59,262 bases of DNA from contig JAVLUO010000013.1 of assembly GCA_031628995.1 (NCBI GenBank), positions 1 to 59,262 on the forward strand. Direction: 5' to 3'. This DNA is from Bacillota bacterium LX-D. Lineage in GTDB: Bacteria; Bacillota; DUOV01; Zhaonellaceae. A program made the translations under genes and the position numbers. This document shows positions 16,652-25,519 of this stretch, piece after piece. The notes below the pieces were generated by a model that worked only from the letters and a program-made list of their open reading frames with translations, searched no databases and was not told the DNA's origin. Within the stretch, counting starts at the first letter, position 1. Each line of letters starts with the position of its first letter.

Positions 16652-17674
16652 CTATTGCTCCTTTACGGTATTGGTCATTGCCTGTATGTTTTCCAGAGAG
16701 GAGGATGTGCTCAAACCGCAAGCAGGCGATATGATATCAATCCCGTCTTTTATAAGCCTTTCCGTACGTGCCGCTACCTTGTCCGGAGTACCGAATTGCA
16801 GTAAAAAAGTACTTAAGTTGCCCATGGTTGTGAGGGATGGGAACTCTTCTTTTAACAAACGCAGATTCACCAGTGCATCGGTACTTATTGCATCCGACCT
16901 GATCTGCGGTAGCAAGTGCTTTACGGAATTCATATCACCGCATATATGGACTATAACCGGTGCATTTAATGGACGAATTCCCTCAATCAATTTATTTAAA
17001 TACTTCACAGCGTATTCTTCAAACATCTTAGGACCCAATATTTCGCCGGTAGCCGTCGGATCCCCAATGGATATTATTGTTGCTCCGTTATCAATCAACA
17101 GCTTTGCGTATTCTATTAGAAAATCGGTCACATACTCTATAGCTCTATGGGCATGTGTCTTATCCTTTCTAAGCCCTTTCAAGAAAGACATCGGATCGAC
17201 TATGGAAGCAGTTGTACTGATCGGCCCTGTCAAGCTACCTATGACAGGTATGTCGGGAAAGCTTTTAGATAGACGATGGCATGCCTGCACAACGGTACCG
17301 ATTCTCCCTGATTTAAGAATTGTTTTAATATCTTTATAGTCAATTGCCGCTACTGAAGCAAACAACTCCCTTTGTATTTTAGGCTCGCAGGTAAGTGTTC
17401 CAAAATTTATTTCGCTTCCCAGCACCTCTGCTTCAACAGTCATGCAAAAAGGTATCCCAAAGTTTTCAAACCCTATATATTCATGTACGTCGTAGGAAAG
17501 CTCCGCCATCAACCTTGCATCATGATGGGCCTCCGGAAAAGTATGGCCTGTTTTGTTCATAACATCAACTACCGCCGCATTCATCATGCCCCCCGGACAT
17601 ACAACAGGGGGTCTGTCAACTTTTTTTTTATTCAAAACCCTGATTAATCTTTCCTTTGGGCTGATTATGCTCAT
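16652..17674 (-). CDS. MtaA/HemE-type cobamide methyltransferase
   Basis: A 340-residue protein from ATG 17674 behind AAGGTGG. It is a uroporphyrinogen decarboxylase-fold methyltransferase with the zinc site VHICGD (near 244) and SPACGLST (near 318) of the MtaA/CmuA branch. It lies immediately before the RACo gene (stop of this gene and start of RACo are 3 bases apart). Sequence identity to the other two copies in the window is low outside the motifs, so the three likely use different substrates or acceptors rather than being recent duplicates. Confidence 0.82.
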   Translation of the reverse strand: MSIISPKERLIRVLNKKKVDRPPVVCPGGMMNAAVVDVMNKTGHTFPEAHHDARLMAELSYDVHEYIGFENFGIPFCMTVEAEVLGSEINFGTLTCEPKIQRELFASVAAIDYKDIKTILKSGRIGTVVQACHRLSKSFPDIPVIGSLTGPISTTASIVDPMSFLKGLRKDKTHAHRAIEYVTDFLIEYAKLLIDNGATIISIGDPTATGEILGPKMFEEYAVKYLNKLIEGIRPLNAPVIVHICGDMNSVKHLLPQIRSDAISTDALVNLRLLKEEFPSLTTMGNLSTFLLQFGTPDKVAARTERLIKDGIDIISPACGLSTSSSLENIQAMTNTVKEQ

Positions 17675-17780
17675 TTTGATCCACCTTTTTCATCAATCAT
17701 TTTATTATGGAGCCAGACCGTTAATCCGGCCTTTGTTAATATATTTATTTCGTGCATAAGGCTCCTTATCATGAATAAAT

Positions 17781-18851
17781 TTAGTTTTTATATTTGACAT
17801 AGCGTATTTTATCTTCCGTCACCGGATACCCTATTTCCCTGACGGTATCAAGCATTGCCTTAATATTTTCAAAGGGTGTTTCTGTAGGAAGGCTGCACCC
17901 TGAAGCGACAATATATCCCTTGGGGTTGTCATAAGCTTTCCCAACACATGCAATTACCGCTCTTTTTACATCGGCGGTGGTGCCTTGCAGCATGATTTCC
18001 GAGGGACTTACATTCCCCATCAGCCTGACTCTGTGCCCGACTTTCTCCTTGGCCTGCTGTAAATCCGCATCATTGTCTATGCTGATGCAATCGGCCCCTG
18101 CCTCCGCCATCAGTTCCCAGATCTTGTCTGTCTTGCCGCAGATATGCAAAGTTACCGGCTTCCCTCTGGAGTGAATGTAATCGATCAACGCCTTTAAATA
18201 AGGAAAAGAAAACTCCTTAAATTGTTTTGGGCTGATCACGGTGGAAGAAGACATGGCATCTGTCAGGCTGGGTGTACAGCCGGCATCGATGATGGCTTTT
18301 GCATACCTTAGATTAGTCTCAAGCGAAACTTTGCATAATTTATGGACTGCTTCGGGGTTTTTCAGAGTAAGCCTTACCAGGTTTTCAGTGCCAATTAAAA
18401 AGGAAGCATTTGTAAAGGGGCAGGTCACCGCACCTGTAACCGTAACTTCTTTGCCTACCTCATTGACAGCAATCTTCATTGCCTCAAGATGCTGGGGCAA
18501 ATTGCCATCTTTGTACGGGTCAGCCGGTTCAAGACGGTCAATTTCCGCCACATCCTTGATTGCCGGACTTGCAAGAAAAGCTGTTTCGTCTTCCGGATAG
18601 TGGACCTTCGCCCCCATCGCCTCAGCTTGAGTATATAAATCGGTAAAAATGCGGATGATGTCATATTTAAAAAGCTTATATGCGGCAATATGGGCCTTTG
18701 CCAGCAAGGCGCCGTTTCCACGAAATTCGGATACTTTAACTCCGATAACCCTTGCGGCCGTATTACCTACAATTGGCACACACGGCAGCCGGTCTACAGC
18801 CTGCCCCTTATTATATGCCGTCATTCTTTCGATAGGCGTCAACTGGTCCAT
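17781..18851 (-). CDS. MtaA/HemE-type cobamide methyltransferase
   Basis: About 356 residues from ATG 18851 behind GAGGTT. Its zinc-site motifs are LHICGKTD (near 240) and ASGCSLPTETP (near 318). It begins 5 bases past the corrinoid protein stop, the tightest link between any methyltransferase and the corrinoid protein here. It is therefore the best candidate for the enzyme that loads or unloads the methyl group on that protein. The spacing of 106 bases to the next gene downstream is the largest in this operon and shows no clear terminator. Confidence 0.82.
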   Translation of the reverse strand: MDQLTPIERMTAYNKGQAVDRLPCVPIVGNTAARVIGVKVSEFRGNGALLAKAHIAAYKLFKYDIIRIFTDLYTQAEAMGAKVHYPEDETAFLASPAIKDVAEIDRLEPADPYKDGNLPQHLEAMKIAVNEVGKEVTVTGAVTCPFTNASFLIGTENLVRLTLKNPEAVHKLCKVSLETNLRYAKAIIDAGCTPSLTDAMSSSTVISPKQFKEFSFPYLKALIDYIHSRGKPVTLHICGKTDKIWELMAEAGADCISIDNDADLQQAKEKVGHRVRLMGNVSPSEIMLQGTTADVKRAVIACVGKAYDNPKGYIVASGCSLPTETPFENIKAMLDTVREIGYPVTEDKIRYVKYKN

Positions 18852-18855
18852 AACC

Positions 18856-19512
18856 TCAGACCGCACCCCCAACAAGCTTTTTGGCGAGCTTCACTGCCTC
18901 TGAGGCATTGGAGGAATAGCCATCTGCCCCGATCTTATCGGCAAAACTCTGAGATATAGGCCCCCCGCCGACCATAACCTTAAAGTCTCCCCTTATACCT
19001 TCATTATTTAGTATCTTTATTACTTCCGCCATTCCATCCATCGTGGTAGTCATGAGGGTTGAAAGGGCAATTATCTCCGCGTTGACTTCTTTAGCCTTTT
19101 CAATAAAAGTCCTCGGCGGAACGTCCCGTCCCAAATCAACCACTTCAAAGCCGGAAGTTTCCAGCATTATTTTCACCAGGTTCTTGCCGATGTCATGGGT
19201 ATCACCTTCAACAACACCTATCACAACTTTATGCTTTTCCCCCTGCTCGACCGCTTTCAAATGAGGCTTCAATATATCAAGTCCCGCATACATGGCATCT
19301 GAACATATCAAGAGTTCAGGGATAAAATACTCTTCTTCCTCAAAGAGCTTCCCTGCTCTTTCCATTCCATCTGCAAGTCCTTTGTCTATAGCTTCATAGG
19401 CATCATACTTTTTAATAATTACTTCATTTGCAAGTATTGCAGCCTCTTCCTCCTCCATATTCAATACGGCATCCGATAAGCTTTTATATAATTCCTCTTT
19501 GCTTTTTGGCAT
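18856..19512 (-). CDS. Corrinoid (methyl-carrier) protein
   Basis: A 218-residue methanol/methylamine-type corrinoid protein. A helical cap domain (residues 1-85) is followed by a B12-binding Rossmann domain. The lower-ligand motif VEGDTHDIGKN lies near 100-110, with STLMTTTM and VGGGPIS later in the fold. The histidine in D-x-H-x2-G would coordinate cobalt. It carries methyl groups between methyltransferases of this operon. It follows tauB by 22 bases and precedes one methyltransferase with a near-overlap. No substrate-specific MtxB-type partner (MttB, MtbB, MtmB or MtaB) is in the window. Confidence 0.9.
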   Translation of the reverse strand: MPKSKEELYKSLSDAVLNMEEEEAAILANEVIIKKYDAYEAIDKGLADGMERAGKLFEEEEYFIPELLICSDAMYAGLDILKPHLKAVEQGEKHKVVIGVVEGDTHDIGKNLVKIMLETSGFEVVDLGRDVPPRTFIEKAKEVNAEIIALSTLMTTTMDGMAEVIKILNNEGIRGDFKVMVGGGPISQSFADKIGADGYSSNASEAVKLAKKLVGGAV

Positions 19513-19534
19513 ATTAAGACCCTCCAGTGATTTG

Positions 19535-20355
19535 CTATAGGTAATAATTCAAAGGTTCGTTCTCTTTGGCAAAATGAAGCGTTTCGAGAATCCTGGACCG
19601 AAGCCTGAAAAAGTCAGGATGATTCCTGCTTCTCGGCCTACCCATTTCAACGTCAATGATTTCCTGTATCTTTCCTGGCCTGGGAGTAATAATAACAATC
19701 CTGTCGCTTAAATATATGGCTTCATCGACATCGTGCGTGACAAGCATCATTGTCGTTCCGCGTTCCTCCCAGATCCTTAATATTTCGTCCTGCATCTGCA
19801 TGCGGGTAAAAGCGTCTAGCGCACCAAGAGGTTCATCCAGCAGCAGCACCTTCGGATGATTTACAAGCGCTCTTGCTAGAGCAGCACGCTGGGCCATACC
19901 CCCCGAAAGCTGATGCGGATATGACTTTTCAAAGCCCTTTAAACCGACAAGATTGATGTAATCATCTACTTCGCCTTTCTTTTCACGGTATATCCCACGC
20001 CCAATCAGGCCTGACGCTACATTGTCATACACATTCAACCATGGAAACAGTGTAGGATCCTGGAAAACCAGACAGCGCTCATAATTTGGTCCATTAATAC
20101 CTTGTTCATCAAGCAAAAGCTCTCCATTTGTAGATGTGTCAAGTCCTGTAACAAGTCTGAGAAGAGTTTATTTTCCACAACCACTGGGTCCAACTAAGGA
20201 AATAAATTCACCGGGATAAATATGCAAATTAATGTTATTAAGCGCTACTATCTCATTGCCATGCGGATTATGGAAAACTCTTTTAACATTCTTGACAGTT
20301 ATGGCCCGCCATATTTACTCTGTGGAAGACGAGTATTCATATCCGCATTTACCAT
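19535..20355 (-). pseudogene. TauB/SsuB-type ABC ATPase, broken
   Basis: The C-terminal two thirds are open (19535-20116: Q-loop CLVFQDPTLFPW, signature LSGGMAQR, Walker B VLLLDEPLGALD, switch LVTHDVDEA). Upstream the frame continues to ITVKNVKRVFH, but Walker A reads GPSGCGK-stop-TLL. The codon for the invariant serine is TAA, one base from TCA. A further frameshift separates this from the ATG at 20355. Without Walker A the product cannot bind ATP. The family imports sulfonates, taurine or nitrate; with the SBP at 4407 it probably handled an organosulfur compound. Confidence 0.85.
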
Positions 20356-20935
20356 TTGATCAGCCCCCCTTTGCCATATGAGTACTCTGTCTTTAAATTT
20401 GAAAAGAAAGGATATTAAGTGGAAAAGATTAGAGCTATTACAATAAGGCTTGCGTAAACCTTGCTATATTCAGCCCAGCCTTGAGCCCAGTTGATGTACC
20501 AGCCCAAACCTGCTTTTACGCCGAGCATTTCCGAAACAATCAAAGTCAAAAAAGATCCGCCAAGTCCCATAAATAGACCGATAAATATCATTGGAAATGC
20601 TGCTGGGATTGCATCCCTGAAAATAAGGTATCGTTGACTGGCACCCAATGTCTTTGCAACTTCAAAAAATGCATTTCTTACATTTGCTATTCCGGAACTG
20701 GTCATAACCGTGACCGGGAACCATACCGCCAAAATAATCAGGAACACACTGGCCCAGAAGCTTGTCGGAAAAACAGCCATTGCAATGGGTATCCAAGCTG
20801 TTGCAGGTATAGGCCCAATAATATTTAAAAGAGGCATAATCCAATAATTGCACTTTTTATTCCAGCCGATTGAAACTCCCGTCACAAAACCAAGGATTAT
20901 GCCTATAAAGTGGCCCGTAAACAAAAACTTTTACA
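20349..20935 (-). pseudogene. TauC/SsuC-type ABC permease, truncated and interrupted
   Basis: The open part 20415-20924 holds the permease core, including the EAA loop (FFEVAKTLGASQRYLIFRDA then IPAAFP). A TAA at 20415 follows ALIFST, and the frame then continues YPFFSNLKTEYSYG to 20349, as expected for this family. The N-terminal 80 or so residues are absent: upstream of about 20935 the sequence changes to transposon-like DNA. It is non-functional. It overlaps the tauB start, the normal tauC-tauB arrangement. Confidence 0.8.
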
Positions 20936-21390
20936 ACCCCTGAAGTCAAATTTGACCACCTCTTATATAACATACTATAGTATTTATATCATTATAGTAG
21001 GATTTAAGATTATAAAAGAACCAGCTATTCATTAGCCAGGGTCCTATGGGCAACGAAGGCAACATTAATGGTTTTAAGATTGCTATAGACAGTACAGCCA
21101 TTAAGGTTCACAAATAATTGAACCCAAATCCAAAAAAACATAGGAAACGCTGTATGGGGTGCTAAGTTTGACAGCTTTGGTGCTCGCCTCTAATTATGGC
21201 ATGGCTTTTAAGGTAAATGTCCAAGATAATTTGCGTAGATTTTCTATATCGAGGTGCAAAGAAGTGGCAGGAACTTTGCGATGACAGAACTAGTGTAGAA
21301 AGGTACAACTCAAGCTCTTGAAAAAAGGACCCTGGCTAGAACCAAATGTCTGCAATGCAGTTACCAACAATTATTTTGCAAAAAGCGAAG
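20936..21390 (+). mobile_element. DDE transposase relic
   Basis: On the plus strand, frame pieces read NGFKIAIDSTAIKVHK (about 21060-21115), then KKWQELCDDRTSVERYNS (about 21250-21310). These are typical of the catalytic start and the C-terminal R-T-S-V-E-R motif of IS4/IS1182-like DDE transposases. Stops and shifts interrupt all frames. The relic replaces the missing N-terminus of tauC, so insertion of this element probably broke that gene. Confidence 0.6.
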
Positions 21391-21406
21391 TTAATTATCG
21401 AGATTC

Positions 21407-22342
21407 CTAATCTTCCTGGAAGAGAACTGTGGACAGATACCTTTCTCCCGTGTCCGGAAGAAGAACAACAATAGTTTTACCCTTGTTTTCAGGTCTTTTA
21501 GCAATCTGTGTAGCAGCAAAAGCAGCAGCACCCGAAGATATTCCCACCAGCAAGCCCTCTGTTTTTGCAAGCTTCCTTGATGTTTCAAAGGCTTCCTCAT
21601 TTTTTACCTTGTATATTTCATCAACAATCGACGTGTTTAGAACATCAGGAACAAATCCTGCACCGATTCCTTGAATTTTGTGAGGTCCCGGGTTTCCACC
21701 CGACAATACCGGAGAATCGTTCGGTTCAACCGCTACAATCTTAACATCGGGTTTCCTTGCTTTAAGTACTTCTCCGACACCTGTAATAGTGCCGCCTGTC
21801 CCCACACCTCCGATAAATATGTCCACCTGACCGTCGGTATCTCTCCAGATTTCCTCTGCCGTAGTCCTGCGGTGTATCTCAGGATTTGCAGGATTTTTAA
21901 ACTGCTGGGGTATATATGAATTGGGCGTTTGTGCCGCCAATTCTTCCGCTTTCCTGATAGCCCCCTTCATTCCCTCGGCGCCTGGAGTTAAGACTAGCTC
22001 TGCTCCCAGAGCCTTCAAAAGGTTCCTTCTCTCAATGCTCATGGTGTCCGGCATTGTCAATATCATTTTATAACCCTTGGCAGCAGCAACAAACGCCAGC
22101 GCAATCCCTGTATTGCCGCTTGTCGGTTCAATGATGACGGTATCCTTGGTTATCAAGCCCTTTTCCTCTGCATCATTTATCATTGAGTAGCCGATTCTGT
22201 CCTTTACACTGGATGCCGGATTAAAATATTCCAGCTTTGCAATAACTTTTACTTCCAGATTGTTTGCCTTGTTGTAATTTGACAACTCCAGCAGCGGGGT
22301 ATTACCAATGAGATCAGTCAGATTCTTTGCAATTTTTGACAT
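21407..22342 (-). CDS. cysK: Cysteine synthase (O-acetylserine sulfhydrylase)
   Basis: A 311-residue PLP enzyme from ATG 22342 behind GGAGG. It carries the lysine motif [11 protein letters not shown], the substrate loop PTSGNTGI, the PLP phosphate loop [10 protein letters not shown] and the C-terminal PDTGERYLS. It makes cysteine from O-acetylserine and sulfide in the cytoplasm. It stands alone, with two operator-like sites upstream, one a clean palindrome. It is the natural sink for sulfide that any C-S cleaving enzyme of this island would release. No cysE is seen nearby. Confidence 0.95.
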   Translation of the reverse strand: MSKIAKNLTDLIGNTPLLELSNYNKANNLEVKVIAKLEYFNPASSVKDRIGYSMINDAEEKGLITKDTVIIEPTSGNTGIALAFVAAAKGYKMILTMPDTMSIERRNLLKALGAELVLTPGAEGMKGAIRKAEELAAQTPNSYIPQQFKNPANPEIHRRTTAEEIWRDTDGQVDIFIGGVGTGGTITGVGEVLKARKPDVKIVAVEPNDSPVLSGGNPGPHKIQGIGAGFVPDVLNTSIVDEIYKVKNEEAFETSRKLAKTEGLLVGISSGAAAFAATQIAKRPENKGKTIVVLLPDTGERYLSTVLFQED

Positions 22343-22377
22343 AACATCGCCTCCAAAATGCATTTTAATTCCGAGTA

Positions 22378-22398
22378 TTCTTATATGTTTTATCAACT
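22378..22398. promoter_or_regulatory. Candidate Rrf2-type operator, site 4
   Basis: TTCTTATATGTTTTATCAACT, 36 bases upstream of the cysK start. A weaker match than site 5 but almost identical to site 6 over the first 15 positions. Confidence 0.35.
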
Positions 22399-22457
22399 AT
22401 ATTAGTAGTTTAATATCCAAAGAAAAATATGTCAATAAGTTTTTAAATTTTTTTGTT

Positions 22458-22478
22458 TTCCTATATGTTTAATAGGAA
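22458..22478. promoter_or_regulatory. Candidate Rrf2-type operator, site 5 (palindrome)
   Basis: TTCCTAT-ATGTTTA-ATAGGAA, a perfect 7-bp inverted repeat with a 7-base spacer, 116 bases upstream of cysK. It is the most symmetrical member of the six-site set and defines the likely full operator of a dimeric regulator. Confidence 0.6.
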
Positions 22479-22601
22479 TTAATATATTTTACTCTATTTT
22501 ATTTTTAAAGCATTATTCGTTTTTGGCAGAGCAATCAGTAAAAACTTCGAACCCAATAGCAAATGATTCTAAAGCAATCAATCTGTTTGCAATGTTATTT
22601 T

Positions 22602-23084
22602 TTAATCTCTCTGCTTTTTGGTGCAAATTTGACATACGTCAACCCATCGGGCGCCGGTCAACGCCACTATTTCCTGGGGACTTATTTTTAGAGCAACTGT
22701 CCTTGAACCCGCGGCCGGATAAACTTGCTCAAAATCCTTCAATGAAATATCCAGATAAACTTCCAGGGGATTTTTCAGCCCAAAGGGGCACAGCCCACCC
22801 ACCGGATGCCCGGTTACATCCTCTACTTCTTCGTGGCTTGACATTCTGGCCTTGGTCTTAAAAAATTGTTTGAGTTTTTTATTATCAATCCGTGCGTCAC
22901 CCCGTGCAACAATCAATATAGTCTTTTCATTTACCCGGAAAGCCAGGGTTTTTGCAACTAATTCCGGTCCCACTCCTATAGCTTTTGCAGCTTCGTCTAC
23001 AGTTGCCCCGATGTCACTCAGTTCAAAAACCGGATCCTTCAATCCTCTGGCAATAAAAAATCCTCTCACTGCTTCAACGCTCAT
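22602..23084 (-). CDS. YbaK/EbsC family aminoacyl-tRNA deacylase
   Basis: About 160 residues, starting at ATG 23084 or 23090 (AAAAGGAAG upstream). It is a YbaK/ProX editing-domain protein: TLAFRVNEKTILIV near the substrate pocket, KARMSSHEEVEDVTG and the GGLCPFGLKNP loop. YbaK proteins hydrolyse Cys-tRNA(Pro), a mischarging product whose level depends on cysteine, which suits the sulfur neighbourhood. The segment just before the start belongs to the broken metB/mccB-like gene. Confidence 0.85.
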   Translation of the reverse strand: MSVEAVRGFFIARGLKDPVFELSDIGATVDEAAKAIGVGPELVAKTLAFRVNEKTILIVARGDARIDNKKLKQFFKTKARMSSHEEVEDVTGHPVGGLCPFGLKNPLEVYLDISLKDFEQVYPAAGSRTVALKISPQEIVALTGARWVDVCQICTKKQRD

Positions 23085-23467
23085 AACCATCTTCCTTTTA
23101 TCAGTTGTATTTTCATGGACAGAGGCTGCCAACCATATGTACCTCCATAAAGGTCGTCGGAAACTATAATGTGCTGTCCGGGCAGAGACAAAGAAAGCAC
23201 GGTTGAAACAGCTGCCATCCCGCTGGAAAAGGCAAAACCGTACTTTCCGTTTTCAAGGCTTGCAATGGTATTCTCAAGCTCTTCCCTTGTGGGGTTTTGA
23301 AGCCTAGAATAGTCATATCCCGTTGTTTGATTCAGACCCGGATGCCTGAAGGTAGCACTCTGGTATATTGGAAAGCTCACTGCACCGGTCTGCGGGTCAT
23401 AACCCTTACATCCATGCACCACTTTCGTTTCAATACTTAATTGTTTAACATTCCCATAAAGCATCAT
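23081..23467 (-). pseudogene. Cystathionine synthase/lyase family gene, 5' fragment
   Basis: From ATG 23467 (behind AAAGGAGTG) the frame encodes the N-terminal third of a Cys/Met-metabolism PLP enzyme: ETKVVHGCKGYDPQTGAVS, YDYSRLQNPTREELE and the PLP-phosphate loop FSSGMAAVST. After DDLYGGTYG the homology stops, before the PLP lysine, and the frame runs a few residues into unrelated sequence. About 260 residues are missing, so it cannot bind PLP covalently. It was probably MetB/MccB-like (cystathionine synthase or lyase). The deletion joins it to the YbaK gene. Confidence 0.8.
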
Positions 23468-23477
23468 CACTCCTTTT

Positions 23478-23855
23478 TTATCTTTGTGCAACAGCTTCAA
23501 TTTCTATCAATACATCTTTTGGAAGCCTGGCTACCTCAACACATGACCTTGCCGGATACGGCTCGGTAAAATACTTTTCATACACCTCATTCATCACTGA
23601 AAAACTACCCATATCCTTAATAAACACAGTGGTTTTTACAACTTTAGAAATGCTGCTTCCTGCAGCCTCAAGCACATTCTTCAGATTTTCCAGCGCCCGG
23701 GCCGTCTGTTCCTCAATCCCTCCGTGAATCACTTCGCCTGTTGAAGGATTTATGGGAATCTGCCCTGATGTGTATATGAATACCCCTGTGTCTATGCCCT
23801 GAGAATATGGGCCTACAGCAGTAGGAGCCTTATCGGTCTTAATAATCTTACGCAT
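23478..23855 (-). CDS. ridA: RidA family imine deaminase
   Basis: A 125-residue protein from ATG 23855 behind GGGGGTT. Conserved RidA motifs are APTAVGPYSQG, YTSGQIPINP, VVKTTVFIKDM and EPYPARSCVEVARLP, including the arginine that binds the substrate carboxylate. RidA hydrolyses reactive enamines and imines released by PLP enzymes such as cystathionine lyases and threonine/serine dehydratases. It overlaps larE by 8 bases and precedes the PLP-enzyme fragment by 10 bases, so it served this sulfur amino acid set. Confidence 0.92.
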   Translation of the reverse strand: MRKIIKTDKAPTAVGPYSQGIDTGVFIYTSGQIPINPSTGEVIHGGIEEQTARALENLKNVLEAAGSSISKVVKTTVFIKDMGSFSVMNEVYEKYFTEPYPARSCVEVARLPKDVLIEIEAVAQR

Positions 23856-24678
23856 CCACTTCAACCCCCCTCTCATAAAAACCTTCATTCATACTTCCCG
23901 TCCTGTAGCCCTTCAAGTCAAGGGAAACATATAAAAAGCCAAGTTCCTTAAGCCTTGAATATATTGCCTGTCTGGTTTGTCTATCAATAAGCCTGCCAAA
24001 ATCCCCCTCATCCGCTTCAATTCTTGCCACGCTGCCATGATGCCTCACACGGACCTGCTTAAAGCCTAAATCGATAAGAAACTGCTCTGCTTTGTCTACC
24101 ATTTCCAGCTTTTGCTTTGTTATCTTCTCCCCATAAGGAAATCTTGATGACAAACAGGCGAAAGATGGTTTATCCCAGGTTTTAAGCCCCATCTCTCTAG
24201 ATAAAAGCCTGATTTCGTCCTTGGTTAATCCTGCTTCCCTTAAAGGACTTACTACCCCAAGCTCGGATATTGCCTGAAGTCCGGGCCGGTAATCCCCAAG
24301 ATCGTCATGATTTGAACCCTCAGCTATAAACTTGAAGCCTCCGTTATGCGCAAGCTGTTTTATTTTATTAAAGAGCTCCTGCTTACACAAATAACATCTG
24401 TTCGGAGGATTTTCCGAAAAGCCCTCTACCTCAAGCTCTTCCGATACAATAACTCTATGGGGGATTTTATAGTCAGCTGCGAACTTTACTGCTTCATCAA
24501 GCTCTCTTTCAGGGTATGTTGAAGATCTTGCAGTCACGGCAAGCACTTTATCGCCCAGTACTTCATGGGCTACCTTCAGGAGAAATGACGAATCCACTCC
24601 TCCTGAAAAGGCAACAACGACACTTCCCATTGATTTTAGCCTTGTTTTAAGAATTTCAAGCTTAGAAGCTGCACACAT
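23848..24678 (-). CDS. larE: LarE-type sacrificial sulfur transferase
   Basis: A 276-residue ATP-pyrophosphatase. It has the PP-loop SGGVDSSFL near residue 25, RCYLCKQELF near 95 and PSFACLSSRFPYG near 175; the last contains the cysteine position that LarE of Lactobacillus desulfurises. LarE adds sulfur to a pyridinium dinucleotide for the nickel-pincer cofactor. larB and larC are not in the window and the neighbours are sulfur amino acid genes, so it may instead be a related sulfur transferase. Its start is 5 bases before the broken metY. Confidence 0.8.
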   Translation of the reverse strand: MCAASKLEILKTRLKSMGSVVVAFSGGVDSSFLLKVAHEVLGDKVLAVTARSSTYPERELDEAVKFAADYKIPHRVIVSEELEVEGFSENPPNRCYLCKQELFNKIKQLAHNGGFKFIAEGSNHDDLGDYRPGLQAISELGVVSPLREAGLTKDEIRLLSREMGLKTWDKPSFACLSSRFPYGEKITKQKLEMVDKAEQFLIDLGFKQVRVRHHGSVARIEADEGDFGRLIDRQTRQAIYSRLKELGFLYVSLDLKGYRTGSMNEGFYERGVEVDA

Positions 24679-24683
24679 GAGCT

Positions 24684-25413
24684 TTATACCTCCACTGCGT
24701 TTTTCAACGCTTGATCAAGGTCATAGATAAGATCCTCGCCATCCTCAATTCCGATGGAGAGCTTATCTGGTCGGGCGTAACACCAGCAGCCCTCTGTTCT
24801 TCCTCAGACAATTGGGAGTGTGTAGTGGTTGCAGGATGAATCACGAGAGATTTTGCATCGGCCACATTTGCCAGAAGGGAAAAAACTTCAAGGCTGTCTA
24901 TGAATTTCTTCGCAGCATCAATTCCACCCTTTATTCCGAAGGTAAATATTGAACCTGCTCCCTTTGGAAGGTATTTCTACGCAAGCTCATAATACTTATT
25001 ACCTTTTATACTCGGGTAGTTTACCCATGATACCAGCGGATGGTTCCGGAGAAACTCAGCAATCTTTTTTGTATTTGAGACATGCTTCTCAACTCTCAGT
25101 GAAAGTGTTCAAGCTTATTGCCGCCCCCGTATCTCTTAATAACTGTACTCTTGCCTTAATGATGTACACAAGAGGCCCCAAAGCTTCAACACATCTTATG
25201 TCATGATAACTCGGGTCAGGATCGGTAAGGCCTGAAAACCTTCCGCTTCCAGCCCAGTCGAATTTACCGGAATCGATAATTACGTCGCCAATGGAAGTGC
25301 CATGACCTCCTATAAATTTCGTTGCCGAATGGACGACAATATCAGCGCCAAATTCAAAGGCCTTATCAGATAGGGCGTACCGGGTAATGCGATTTATTTC
25401 TCCTTTGATTGTT
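24684..25413 (-). pseudogene. O-acetylhomoserine sulfhydrylase (MetY) fragment
   Basis: On the minus strand the C-terminal half of a MetY-type PLP enzyme can be followed: [13 protein letters not shown] with the PLP lysine, then [30 protein letters not shown] and [15 protein letters not shown], with stop 24684. Two internal stop codons and frame changes interrupt it, and the N-terminal half is absent upstream of about 25413. MetY would have made homocysteine from O-acetylhomoserine and sulfide; the cell must obtain methionine by another route, or from MetNIQ. Confidence 0.8.
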
Positions 25414-25519
25414 GCTTAGCCTTAAAAAGCGAGTTTCATGCCCAATTAACTTTGTCAGATTTTCTGATTAAACATATATTATTACTCGGAATTTCAATAT
25501 AAAAATTAAATGTAAAACA

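Noticed and set aside
3343-18851. HemE (uroporphyrinogen decarboxylase) for heme synthesis
   Set aside because: All three proteins have the H-x-C ... C zinc site of the methyltransferase branch, lie with corrinoid genes, and no other heme genes are present.
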